From Macquaria australasica (taxonomy: Eukaryota > Chordata > Actinopteri > Centrarchiformes > Percichthyidae): a stretch of DNA of 64,000 nucleotides. A program made the position numbers and the translations under genes. The notes under the pieces are model-generated. The model did no database searches, was not told where the DNA came from, and worked only from the letters and a program-made list of their open reading frames with translations. The stretch covers positions 496,001 to 560,000 of the forward strand of contig SEMN01000186.1 in assembly GCA_005408345.1 (NCBI GenBank), in the 5' to 3' direction. This document shows, one piece after another, positions 13,595-25,987 of this stretch. Position 1 is the stretch's first letter. Every line of letters starts with the position of its first letter.

Positions 13595-13613
13595 TGGCCA
13601 CCAGATGGCGCTG
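13595..13613 (+). promoter_or_regulatory. Near-consensus CTCF binding site between pik3r6 and bmerb1
   Basis: The 19-mer TGGCCACCAGATGGCGCTG fits the vertebrate CTCF core (CCASYAGRKGGCRS) with no core mismatch. It sits between the pik3r6 polyadenylation candidates and the bmerb1 start, about 250 bp upstream of the ATG, so it is promoter-proximal to bmerb1 and at the boundary of the two genes. Confidence 0.7.
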
Positions 13614-13864
13614 TTGAGTTACTAACCAGCGTGAGCTTTGGTCGACACAGCGAGACTCTTGCGCGCTGCACACACACCTGCCAGAGCTGGTGGGGACCGC
13701 TGGAGCATCTGGCTCTCTACAGGTCGGTTACTGGCGATGACTCAATGAAATACAGCAGCGAAGTGAGACCGCAAGACCCTCCCCTGTAGTTCCCCCCTGC
13801 TGTTTCCCAGCCACTGCAACTGGAAGCATAGAGAGGACAGGAGAGAAGCGCAGCTGCCGGACCG

Positions 13865-16800
13865 ATGGAGAAGAAGCAAGGATCTACTCACCAGTACGGT
13901 TCAGTGGAGCGCACTGAATGGACCAGAGACAGCAGCAAACCAGGTTATTACTTGTCGATCTGCTGACTGAGTTTAAAGTGACCTCTGTATATATTTTGAT
14001 CTCCTACAATATCACTCAATTCTCCTAATGTGTCATTGTATCAAATGTTCTTATTACCTTAACATTGCTACAGGGAGTTACAGTGTCTTCGCTATTAGTG
14101 AGTAGTGAATTTACAGTGACCTCAGTCTGTTTCTACACTGTTTATGTTATATTATTATGGCATCTAATGTTCCTGTAAGGCTTCATAGGTTTGTGTTCTA
14201 TGTTGTAACACTCAAATGTATAACATATGGTTTGTTTGTTTTTTTAGTCTTTTACTTTGATATCTTGGGTCATTTTTATAGTTGATAGAACCAATCAATG
14301 TATTTTTCTAGTTGCTGCACAGGCAGCAGCTCTGAAAATGTCAAGAATCCACAGGTGTCTGTTCTAGTAGTGTGTGTGTGTCCATGTGTCCGTATGTGTC
14401 CTTACTTGTGTAATTACTCAGTGAGACTGCAACTCATTCATTATCGATAAAGCTTAATTTTCTCTATGAACCGCTTGGTCTATAAAATGTCAGAAAATAG
14501 AGAAAAAAGTCCTTCACAGTTTCCTAAAGCCCGAGGTGATGTCCTCAGATGTCCTCTTTTGTCCGACCAACAGTCCAAAACCCAAAGAAATTTAATTTAC
14601 AATGATATAAACCAGAGAAAAGCAGCAAATCCTCGCATTGGAGAAGCTGGAACCATGAGAACATTTCACATTTTTACACATAAAATGAGTGAAACGATTA
14701 ATCGCTTATCAAAATAGTTGCAGATTAATTTCTGTGTTTTATTTCAGTTTTGTTCCTCTACATTGCCAATGATTATTGCTTTCCTACATTATCATCGTGT
14801 GAATTATGCTCGTAACAGAATTATGTTGTCAAGGCTTTTTGGTCATTCTGACACATCATCTATGAAGTGTATTGATAAGTCACGTGGGAAGTTGGCAAAG
14901 CCGTGCAGAATCTCTGTTAAGCCATCTATATGTTTTTCTTCTACACTGGAAGATTTCATTCTTCCTTTATCCATCTCACTCCTGCTCCCCTTCTCTTTCC
15001 TCCACTTGGTCTCAAATCTGGCTGATCTGTCCGCCACTATGCTGTTCTACCTCATTAGGCGCAGAAAGCACGTTGTGGCGGTGTTAAAAGAGAGGGATGG
15101 AGTCAGAGCAAAGACTGTAAACTGAGCTCATGATGTAATTCATATCTCCGGGGGTTTGGATAAAGAGAGGGGCAGGCAGGCTTGGGGTGATATGGGGTGA
15201 AATGAGGAAAAGCAAAGGCAGATGAGAAACGCTAACTGTGAGACAGAGTGAGAAAGGGGAGAAAGTGTAAAGGAGGGAACATTTCAGAGAGGGCTAGTGA
15301 TGAGTCATAACTGCTCAGTGGCAGAATAACCTGTCCTTGAGAGCCTCTGCAGCAGAACAAGTTGTCTCTAATGATGCAAGAATATACTAAACGCTTATGA
15401 CATCATGTTGTACATTTTCTTTCTTTCTCTGAACCCAGCTCACAGTCCAGTGTTTCAGTCCGCTGAAGCTTGTCTGACTTTTCAGCAGGGATGACAAGTG
15501 GTGAATGACCAATAATGCGGATCTGCTTGCTGGTAGCGGCTGAGATGTGATGTTGTGTCCGCAGATCCTGTTTGTACTTTTAAGCACAACATTTCATCTT
15601 CTTTGTGCGTTACTGCTCAGAAATGATCATTCATCTTAAGATCGGCAATGTAATGAGTATGCAGTGTGAATGCTGCGTGGCAATTTGAGGTGAGAATAGG
15701 AAGAGTGAGTGAACGCGGCTCTTTCTGTTTTTCTTTCACTCTCACTTTCACACACGCAGACAATGCTTACTATAACCAAAGACGACTTCTTGTATGTCTG
15801 CTTGTGAAATGTGCACACTCTTCTGCATTAGCTCACCATAGTCTCATAGACGTTTTCCTTTAAATCAGCATTTATTCTGAAACACATACTTGGTTTTGGA
15901 CATGACAAGTGTGCGAAAGCCTCTGCGACAATGTCATGAATCGGACACTCCACTGCATCTTTGTTAGAATCTTAAAGAGACCTTTTTTCACAGCAGACAT
16001 TTGCTTGTCTTGCTGACTTGAAAATCACAGGTGGAACTAACAGCATTAATGAGCTTCCCTCTCAGCAATTAATTAATAGTTACTGGTTACACCTGTGTTT
16101 GACAAGTAAGAGTCAAACACAAAAAAGTCTATTCAGCTGCTTGTCGAGGTCACTCATTTCAGTAAGCAACTCACTTTGAGTTTAGGCAAATAAAACAGTT
16201 TGAATGAATGAGAAGAAATGAGTTGTTTTGTTATTTCCATGCTATATAAAAACACCACCAATAGTACAATTCTTACTTCATGACTGACATGTCATGAAAT
16301 AAAGCTATCATCTACAAATTGTTGTTTAAAAAAACAAACATTCATTTTTTTTTTATGTGGGAAACAAAAGATAGGTATTTTATGTGGTTGCTTTATCTGA
16401 GCCGTCGTTATGTATTTTTCATACTTTATGCTAAGCTAGGCTTAGGCTTCGCCTTCAGGCTCTAACTGCATACTTAGGGTACAGACATGAGATCAACTCT
16501 CCGCTATAAAATGAATAAGCATATTTCCCTAAGTGTCAGACTATTGCTTTAAAATTAGAAGGAAGCCACTAAATTGTTATTTATGATGTAAATACTTTCT
16601 AAATGAAAAAAAAAAATGCAACCATAGAAATTGTTAATATTTTGTTTGTCTAATAGAAAGTGAATAAAATTTAAGTTTCCTTATGTTTGAGCAAGAAACA
16701 ATATGTTAACTTATTTATTATGCAATGCATTTTAATTAACACTTTCGAAACATATGGGAAGGTGCAGATAGGTCCATGTACTTTCAGTCTCATTAACAGT

Positions 16801-18944
16801 TTAATACTCGCTGTAACAGTTCATGCACTGCTTTCTCCTCTGAGATGTCAAGGTTGTGTTGACGCTACACTGACGTCAGACAGATTTGTCATAGTAACAG
16901 AGTTCAGAATGTCTGTGTGAAGATGTCTGTCTGTACTTCGGGATCCCTTTTTGTCTGTCACACAAAGCAGACCGCAGTTGCAAACAAAGCTCTAATGCCA
17001 GCAGCGATATGAGTCCATGTAAACCGGCAATTATCACCAAGCATGGCTAATGCTTCCCACGGTGCTTTTACTACAATCCCAGTTTGAATTATCACGATAC
17101 ACTTCTCTTCTAGTCTGCCTTTTTTCATGCTAGTGCAGAAGACATGTCTTCACCGCATTTTGAACCCAGTCAGCTCTACCTCCCCCAAGGCTAAATGTGA
17201 CTAGAATAGAGGTATTTCAAACTAGAGCTCTGCTAAGTAATGGGGTGTGTGTGTATATAAAGAGGATTTAAGGGCCCCAGGAGGAGTCTGTCAGTGGCGG
17301 TATTGGTTTTTCCCTGGTTATGTCTGTCTCAGCCCCCATGTTGTGCAGCTCTCTGCAGGGAAGTGACAGTTATCCAGGACCGCTACAGTGCTAACTGGAA
17401 CAACTTGAGAGCAGGCAGTGGTGATTTCCTTCAGTTGTAAAGTCGCGACCGTCACTGCAGGTCTTTGATTATCTACATTCAAGAAGGTCAACCGTACGTG
17501 GATCTCAGGGTGAAACGAATCCTGTGTATGTATTTTGACGTGCATGGCTAGAACAACTGCTCTTTTAGAAGGTGGTTGCAGTTAAATGTTTGATATGCTG
17601 GTGTATTTGATTGTAGTGCCACACTGTGTGAAATGCTTTGATGCCCGTTCATACCACACAAACATTTCTAGGGACCTTGGGACAGATTCATTAAAAAGTA
17701 TACAGAGCTGTTTGGAGCAAGCCCACACATTGTTGTAAATGGTGGCGGAGATATGTCCAGCAAACATTGTGCAGTTTTATATTATTTGCTTTATTTTAGA
17801 TTGAGGATTGGATTTTTCATTGCGAACTGTACAGTTTGAAAGGATACAGTTAAAAGGAGAAATACAGGGAGCAGTGTGTGAAGTGACATGCATAATGAGA
17901 CATTTAAACACATCACTGTGAGTAATATTACTGTTCACCGAGCCTGTGCAGTATATGATTATTTAACTGCTTGAAAGCAGAGCTGCTGTGTGTGAGAGAG
18001 AATATTTCTATGGGGATAACTTACCACCATCTCATTGTTTTGTAGAAATAATCATGAACCATTCTGTTGTTTCTAGGAACATGTTGCATGGTGAAATTCT
18101 TTTGATGGAAGGCACTTTAAATTACTTAATGCCTTTTGATACCTTGATTTCACTCTGTGTTTCAGATTCACATATTACTCTTTGCCTTAGGAAGAATAAA
18201 AGTTGCAAGATAGTTTTTTGCTTGTGAGGAACATTCAGTTTTCTTACAGTAAATGTTGATTTAATGTTGTATCATGGTCAGACTACAAACCGCAATGTTG
18301 AATATAGAAAGACCTATAAAGGTAATAAGAGATTTCCTCTAATATATAAGCAAGGTTTTTTTTTAGCTAAAGGGAATCCTGATGTCACATTAAACTGCCT
18401 CTGTGTTTAGGTTTGCCGCTGATTACATCGATTACTTGCAAAACTGTGTTTTGGCAGTAGGGCTGCAACTGACAATTACTTTCATTATTGATTACTCTAC
18501 CAATTTTTTTTTCAATTAATCGATCAATTGTTTAGTCTTTAAATTGTCAGAGAATAGTCCATCACAGTTTCCCAGAACCCACTGTGATGTCTTCAGCTGT
18601 TTTGTTTTGTCCGACCAACAGACCAAAACCCAAAGAGGCTCAATATAGAAAAAAAAAATGAATTGTCTGTCAATTGACTAACTGATTATTTGGACAAATA
18701 ATTTCAGCTCTAGTTGGGGGAGATTTTTAGATCGGATTCTGTGTAAACTGTGTGGGGATTACACCATGGGGATTACGTTTTGCAGAAATATTGACACTGA
18801 ATGACTGAACAGTGAATTATCTCTCTACAGCAGAACAAGGCAGAGTAGACAGGACTGCAGTGTATGTCTGACAGCCATACTGGGGGGAGGCTAATTTCCT
18901 GGGCTGACCCATCAACCTGGGTTTATGCACTACTACTTACTAAT

Positions 18945-19029
<85 letters not shown>

Positions 19030-19377
19030 CAGCCATGTGAGTCGTGCCAACCACTGACACGTGGTAATTTGGCTGTGACGCTTTGCTCCTCAATAAGCAA
19101 TTTCAAAGTACATCTGCTGCAGCTGTTTATACAGTTTAAAATGCAGATTCATAGGCAGTTATTGTTCTGCAGTGGCAAATTGGATAATTTTCAAAAGCTC
19201 CTGAGTGTGGATGTGTCTGCCTGTCTCTGTACTTAGTATTTGTCAGTTGAAGAAGCGTAACTCCTTTTAATACGAAAGAGCATCTAAATGATGCACTTTA
19301 ATGTTTTTGTGTCAGACACGTGTCCAACATGTGGTCTTTTACAACATTCAGCAAGACTAAAAGCTGTCCTCTCTCTC

Positions 19378-19427
<50 letters not shown>

Positions 19428-22400
19428 AGGACGACGTGGTGTCCATGGCGGACTCCACCATCACCGTGGACGACATTGAGGGGGAGCTTTTCAAGATTGA
19501 GAGGATCAGGGACGTCCTGGTCAGGAGGGAGTCAGAGCTCAGATACATGTGAGTGGCTTAACAACACCAACGCCTTGCTTTTACTTGGTGTCATGGCTGC
19601 CATCTGCAGCCAGTGTGATTACTGGAGACAAAACAGGTTCAATAACAGCAACTTAGATTCCCGATTTACAGTGGAATGGTGAAAGCATTGCACACCAGAA
19701 TATAAAATTAATAAATAGATGAAAAGTGGAGACAGAGCTATTATCAGATCCTTACCACCAGTGGATCACAAAATACCTTAACCAACTGCCTAACCCTAAC
19801 CATACCTTAACCATAATTTATTAGCCATAACACAATCTTTACCTAAACTTAGTTAACAAAACGTTGGCACTGGATGTTACAGAATTATTCAGTATCAGTG
19901 TTCTTGCCTGGCTATGGGGTTGTTTAGGACACCTCAGGTTCAGCTCTACTTTATCAGACCTGGCTCAGCTTTCTATCAGTTTAAAATGTACTAAGGCTCA
20001 GCTGTGCTTCGAGCTTAATGGTACCATGCTAACATTGAAATTTTGACTTACTGGTGGTGCTGGATTAAAGGCCACAGCCATTTGGATTCATCATCTGGGG
20101 ACCATTAATATCTGTGCAAAATGTCATCCTGAAATTGTCAAAGTATTTCACTCTGGACCAAAGTGGACCAACAGACTGAGAGTGGCATCAATTAATTAAA
20201 GGTCAAATTTACAAAATTTTTAGATGCCATAAATGCAACTGCACCTTATTTGTGGTCCCAGGACTGTCTGCATCAGGCACGTGGGACGACATGTTAATGT
20301 AGCTACCGTGAGAATCCTGCATAAATGAATGATTCAGTTAATTAATCAGTCAAAAAAGCGCACTGATACCTGAAGAGCCAGAACAAACCATAGTACAGAA
20401 TCTAGCGCCTAACTGGAGAATTGCATCCATCTTCAGGCTTTGGCTTTTCTCACCAAGAAACAAATCATTTAAGCCATTTTTCCATTCAGGAGCACCTTGG
20501 TGTCAGAAACACATCTCCTCGCAGCATTGCCCTCTATTCTCTCCATCACACTCTAAGCTGGCCCCCATTAAAATTTCAATGGCTTTACCTTTGCTTCTTC
20601 CAAGCTGGCTAATGCATGGATATTTATTCATCTACTCTGAAAGATAGGCAATAACACTGCTCAGACAGCGGGGGGAATGTGAGGATTTGTGTGTGTGGAG
20701 TAGCAAACAAGAGTCAAGCAGATAAAGTGGGAGAATGAGAGACTAGAGGAGAAGGAGGAGGAGGTGGTGGAGGGGAAGAGGACGGAGATGGAGAGTCACG
20801 ATTCGAAGCACCTTTTTTTTCCCCCAACGCTCCACAAACAAACCAACCCCAAGGTGTGTTTTCTTCAAGTAAGTTAAGTAAATCGTATAATTTGTATTCC
20901 AGACCTCATGGCCATTTCTCCACCTAGACGTCTGTGGAGAGCATCTTACATGACAGGTAGATGAGGCACCGTGGCGAGGCTCTCACTCTGCTGACATTGA
21001 TGAATGGATGTAATGTATTGGCGATTTTGTGTCTGACCCTGTGAGTGCCTGTATGAGTGTGTTTCTAAAAAAGACTCAACTCCGCCGGGCGAGGAAGGCA
21101 CAGAGAGTCTTCCACCCCACCTCAGTGTCAGTAATGATCCGCTGACTTGAAGGGCCATTGAACTGCGTGACAGTGACAGAGGCGAAGTGAAAGCTATCTG
21201 ACTCAGAGACGTCAGAGGGATTTCTGCGTCATCTCCTGAGTGTAGTATAAGATCAGAATCAAGCTTTCTCTGTTTAAATTTCATTTCCCCACACAGTAGA
21301 GTCAATATTTCACTCCTCACCACCCTTTAAAGTACAAAGTGAGCTGATGTGCAGCATGTGCAGCACTAATAAGTGTTTGTGTGTTTCTTTTCTTCCATCA
21401 TGCCTGTGCAGGATGGATGACATTCAGCTGTGCAAGGAGATCACTCGCCTGAAGAAGGAGCTGCACAAATTAGTGTCCGTACCAGGTGGGAGTCCTCTGG
21501 ATATCAACATACTGTTGATGGAGGATAAAAACAGGCAAAAAGATTAAAGGGAAAGTTCAACATTTTGGGAGATGAGCTTGTTCGCTTTCTTGCCAAGAAT
21601 TAGCTGAGAATACGGATGCCACTCTCATGACTGTAAGCTAAATATGAAGATAGAGCCAGCAGGTGGTTACACTTTTCTTAGCATAAAGACTGGAAATATG
21701 GGGAAATAACTAGCCTGGTTATCTCCAAAGTTCAAAAAACTGCCTACCAGCACCTCTAAAGCTTGCTAATTAACATGTTATGTCTAGTTTGTTTAATTCA
21801 TACATAAATTGTAAAAGATTAGGAGCGGGAACAGTTTCTCCGTCCCAACAGTGTTGCTGCTTTTACATTTCTATTAATGTACAGATTAAGAGGGCTTTAG
21901 AGCTTCAGAGGTGATGGTGCGCATATTTTTGGACTTGGAACTGGAACTGGACAGAGCCAGGCTAGCTGTTTTCCCCTGCTTCCGGTCTTCATGCTGAGCT
22001 AAGCTAATCACCTCCTTACCTCCTGGCGTATTGATCTTCTTATCTAACTCTCAGTAAGTAAACTAATAATCGTATTTCCCAAAACGTCCAAGTATTCCTT
22101 TAACTAAATTGATGGATAGATTTCCATATGGAAAAGTAAAGTAGATAATCTGGATAAAACACTACATATTCAGATGTCTTGTGCTGCAGATAATGACAAG
22201 TCCAACGAGGACCGGCAGAAGGAAGAAGAACTACTGCAGCAGATCCACAAGCTGGTCGAGACCAGAGATTTCCTGGTGGACGATGTGGAGTTTGAACGAC
22301 TCAGGTGTGCTTCTGCCTCTATGGTGTCATTACAGCTTGGTAGGAGTCCTTTGGTCGTCTATCACTGTAGGCTGTGAATGAATAATTAAAAATGAAAGTC

Positions 22401-24802
22401 TACTTCACAAAGCCACCAGATAGAGATGCAGTGCACATATAATACCGATGCAGTCTCCCAGAAGAGGCTTCAGGGAATTCTTTGCCCAAGTGGAAAAACT
22501 TAAGTTTGACACCTATTTTTCATGCACAGATCTTTGATAACGCCGGTTCATGAGCATCGTTCTTATAATGAATGATAGGGCTCAGACTGGAGCATCGCCT
22601 GTAGCCCCCCCCCATCGCTGGTAACGTTGTATCTCAGTTCAGTATCATCCATATGCATGGTTCCACAAAGCCGCCCCGTTGCACTCCATTACAACATTGG
22701 AACATTTCCTAAGGCACAGCGCTGTGAGAGAGTGTACCGCAGAGCACACAGCAGAGAGCCATTTCAATTAAAGATGTGTCAGCCGGCGTCAGTGAGTACT
22801 GCAAGACGAGCTGCTATTGGTTAAAAAGAAGAACAACAGTTTCCATCTATTTCAGGTGCACCAAGCCTCTTAAGCCTGCTGCTGGCTGTTGCTGTTTTGT
22901 TCATGCAGGGGAACAACACATATACAAAACACTACAGGGCACTTTACAGAATATCAGAGGAAACGGTCAAAGGAAAGCAGGTTGTCTTGCAAATTATGTT
23001 TTCTAAATGCAGAGATGTCAAACACATGTAAATGCTTTTTATTGCTTATTAATTTAATGTGAATTATGGAGGACATCCTATTATGGAGGATGCAACTGTT
23101 CTCTCAGAGTTGCTTTTGAGATGTTTTGAACTTAAACCACTGTATTCAACTTACAGTGGGTTCATTTTGCAGCAGCCGAGTTACACGGCTTGGTAATCTT
23201 CACAGGAAATGAATGGACCTCTGCTTACTTGCTGATCCTGATGCAGCATGTACATCATCGCAGGTTCTTCAACTTGACACTCAACTTGTAATCTACTGTT
23301 ACTCGACAGTGGCCAACCAGATGTGGTTTCAGGTTTAATCTTCTCTCCGCTCCAGTTCTCAGACAGTATCAAGCACTGTTAGTTTGCGTGATCAACAATA
23401 TGAGTTGGCAACTGACAGCATGCTGTGAAATCGCCAAAGGGCTGCTGGGAAGGTGAGAGGCAGGAAGCAGGAGAACAACAGTGCGCTAATGGATCGCAGA
23501 GAGGAGAGGCACTCAAGGCCATGTTGTCCATGCTGATAAATATAGAGATCTTTCTGTTGTTATTTCTCTCTCTTTTTTACCCCGACTGTCCTTCACAAGG
23601 AAATTCTGCCTGCAGTTTTTATGTTTTAGTTTTTATTTTCAAAGCAGGGCATGCATGGTGCAGTTAGTAACAGAACATATCAGATATCAATATATATCTG
23701 TTACATACCTCCTGATGTATTTAGTGGTATTGACCTTCACTTGGCACTACAAACATCCAAATACCCAAATTTGCAGGGTATGTTTATCCAGTCTAAGAGT
23801 ATATTCACAGACAAAGAGTGGCTGCCAGATTCATTGAAGTTATCACTAGAACCTCTCAGAGTAAATCTAATCTTTTCTAACAGCCACAACTGCATTAGGT
23901 CTCTTATCCAGTGGGTATCTTGGGAAGGCGTTTCATCTCTCCACTTTAGTCAAATAAATCTTCTTTGAATTGTTCATTCAGCGCATGTGGAATAGATGGC
24001 ACGTCCAGCAAGTGTAAAGTAGAGACCATATTTGACTTTGCCATCTGTATAACAAGGGATTCCTATCAGGACATATAATGGCCATCTTGTCTTTTGTGAT
24101 CTGAAGGCAATTGAAGACTAAATTTTGCTTTATATATTCTTGTATTCCAATGTATTTTACATCTGTCTTTCTCAATTTCTACAGGGAGAACGAAGAAGAT
24201 AAAGAAATGGCAGATTTTCTGAAGTCCAAATTCCCAAGAAATATGAAGAAGACAGGTATTTAAGCATGAAGAGAGCTGTGACTTTGAGCTGCATCAACGT
24301 ATCAACACTTAATAGCAAGTTTTAGGAACTGAGGAGGAAATAAGCAATGGCAAATATTTTCCTTGTTCCAAATGTTTTTCTTGTTCAAGGTGTTCTCCTC
24401 CTGAGAGCTTTGAAGGATGAAGTTTCACACATCCACCGACTGATTCACCATAAAATAGAAATGGGAGTACTGAGGCTATGCTTCAGAGCTGTCTGAAAAA
24501 AGATGCTCGCTGTTCTTAGTCAAGTCATTAATCATCTGAACTTTTTTATACATAGGCAGTTAATACTGCACACCTGAGTGTTCTGTGTGCGTGTTGTCTC
24601 TTGTAACACACATAACACAATACAACACACCATTTGTTTTTGCAGAATATCTCATCTTTTCCTCACAGTGTGATTTCTCTGCACTTCAGGTGTACCAACC
24701 AGACGGGCGCCATCCAGGGCTCAGCAGGCCTCTTCTCCCTTCACCAAGACGGGCCTCACCCTGCTGAAGGAGTGCTGTGGCTTCACGTGCTCCATCATGT
24801 AG
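13865..24802 (+). CDS. bmerb1: bmerb1: bMERB domain-containing protein 1 (6 coding exons, 190 aa)
   Basis: This is the orthologue of human BMERB1 (C16orf45), a small protein consisting mainly of a bMERB domain, the Rab-binding helical domain also found in MICAL and EHBP1 proteins. Coding exons: 13865-13943, 19428-19548, 21412-21485, 22190-22304, 24185-24255, 24690-24802. All are phase-consistent and total 573 nt. Recognisable segments are YGSVERTEW (N-terminus), VLVRRESELRYMMDDIQLCK (bMERB first helices), IHKLVETRDFLVDD, EEDKEMADFL and the C-terminal KTGLTLLKECCGFTCSIM. The last is very close to my recollection of the human tail. It carries a Cys pair (182-183) and a CaaX-like tetrapeptide CSIM (187-190). 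The human protein is about 204 aa; the difference is in the N-terminal and pre-tail linkers. Intron 1 is 5.5 kb. The start ATG is the first in the exon and gives the conserved N-terminus. Confidence 0.96.
14424..14740 (+). mobile_element. hAT-like MITE copy (family A) in bmerb1 intron 1
   Basis: A non-autonomous element begins near GACTGCAACTCATTCATTAT and ends near AAAATAGTTGCAGATTAAT. Its middle contains TGTCAGAAAATAG and TTTGTCCGACCAACAGTCC. The same order of blocks recurs at 18455-18713 and 41278-41585. The 83-aa ORF across it is not a gene. Confidence 0.75.
16429..16552 (-). mobile_element. Fragment of fold-back MITE family B in bmerb1 intron 1
   Basis: The blocks TGCTAAGCTAGG, CTAACTGCATACTTA, CAGACATGAGATCAACTCT and CATATTTCCCTAAGTGTCAG correspond to one arm of the element at 21544-22103. 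Only one end is preserved. Confidence 0.6.
18455..18713 (+). mobile_element. hAT-like MITE copy (family A) in bmerb1 intron 1
   Basis: It starts CAGTAGGGCTGCAACTGACA and ends AATTTCAGCTCTA, both typical of a widespread teleost element with a GGGCTGCAAC terminus. Internal blocks (TTGTTTAGTCTTTAAATTGT, GTCCGACCAACAGACC) match the copy at 14424. Confidence 0.8.
18947..19029. repeat. (GT)n(GA)n compound microsatellite in bmerb1 intron 1
   Basis: About 27 GT units are followed directly by about 12 GA units. The 103-aa ORF through it is a repeat artefact. Confidence 0.92.
19369..19427 (+). promoter_or_regulatory. (CT)n microsatellite acting as polypyrimidine tract of bmerb1 exon 2
   Basis: A nearly perfect CT repeat of about 55 bp ends in CTCTCAG, the acceptor of the exon at 19428. 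Phase continuity and the bMERB homology encoded immediately downstream support this acceptor. Confidence 0.8.
19549..21411 (+). other. bmerb1 intron 2
   Basis: No coding exon or clear mobile element was recognised. A purine-rich AGGAGG/GGTGGAGG patch lies near 20745-20800. Confidence 0.5.
21544..22103. mobile_element. Fold-back MITE (family B) with TTAAAGG/CCTTTAA ends in bmerb1 intron 3
   Basis: The left end TTAAAGGGAAAGTTCAACAT and the right end CGTCCAAGTATTCCTTTAA are inverted relative to each other. The inverted similarity continues inward: AGCATAAAGACTGGAAATAT on the left, and CTTCCGGTCTTCATGCTGAG on the right as its diverged complement. It has no coding capacity. Related fragments lie at 16429-16552 and 28129-28365. 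Confidence 0.75.
22629..22669. repeat. Short dispersed repeat, copy 1 (intron 4 of bmerb1)
   Basis: It contains AGTATCATCCATATGCATGG followed by TTCCACAAA. It is closely similar to 25952-25987 about 3.3 kb downstream. Confidence 0.55.
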
Positions 24803-25951
24803 CCTGGGGTCAAAATGGAGTCAATATTTCAATATTTCCAGTTTCAGCTTTTCAGTCCGAGAAAGACTTTCAAGCATGGATGGAGCACTTACAGACACAA
24901 GTTGAGAATTTCCCAGAGGGAGAGCAAATAAGGTCGCAAAGATCATGTGATGTGTTTTCCATGCCACGACCCAAGTATGTCTTGTGTTGGATCTGTTTGT
25001 CTCTTCTTATTTTTGTTTTCATCCCGTGTCTCTGCTCTCCACCTCTCTCATCCCACTCCTGTTTTCATTATTACTCTTGTTGATTATCACCGCTCACTTC
25101 TTCTCATTAACAGTTTCCAAAAGGAACAACCCAACATACAGTTTTTATTTCTTTTTTTCAGGCAGACAGGACAGGGTTTGAAGGACAGAAACATCATAGC
25201 ACAAGTCAGCACAAGGCATGTATAGTGTACACACTAATTGGATTGACATGCCTGCAAGTTTTATATTCAAAGACTTAAGTGAGCTAACTGTCATATCCTA
25301 ATTTAAAAAAGGAGCTGTTTTGCAGGAGTCAGCAGGCCAGTCTAGACACACTGCTGGAACTGTATAATCACTATTAAGGAGATAACACTAATGAAAATGA
25401 CACTAATCGAGAGCTCTGTTAGCATGAAGTTGCCTGTGATTTGACTCCAGATCCAAATTGATACAACCTTTTGAAAAGAACGGATGTCTCATAACGATCC
25501 ATTTTCCTTTAATAATAGTTAACTAATATTGATTAATGTCTACTTTTTTTTATGTGTTCCAGTATTTTTCCATCAGTGACGATGCAAAACATGCATTGCT
25601 TTATTGTTTTATTTTTTTATTATTATTATTTGCAAAGAAACATTGAAGAACATCACACAATATGAGTTTTTTTTTGCTAATCCTCACTAATGTTTTACTT
25701 TTTGTCACCATGCGTCAGTATTTTCTGATATATTTCTGATGAGAATTCAACAGATAGTAAAGGACGGAGGGGGCTAACAAGTTGACAGCAGAAGCAAAAG
25801 ATGGTCAGTGTCATGTGGGGACACATGGCACTGACCATCAGTATTACAGACATACATATGCGTCCACATGGTACTGTATGCACACGAGCAAGCTCTGGTA
25901 TCAGCACATATAGACTACTTTCACTTGAATTAGTCATTCTTAGTCCATTGC

Positions 25952-25987
25952 GCTCAGTTTTGTATCATCCATATGCATTTCCACAAA
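25952..25987. repeat. Short dispersed repeat, copy 2
   Basis: It contains TGTATCATCCATATGCATTT then CCACAAA, matching 22629-22669 apart from small differences. Confidence 0.55.

Noticed and set aside
14718..15125. 135-codon frame in bmerb1 intron 1
   Set aside because: It starts inside a MITE, has another open frame in parallel, and shows no domain or splice support.
23650..24010. Possible LINE or LINE UTR remnant in bmerb1 intron 4
   Set aside because: It looks repeat-like, but I could not see reverse-transcriptase motifs or a matching second copy in the window.
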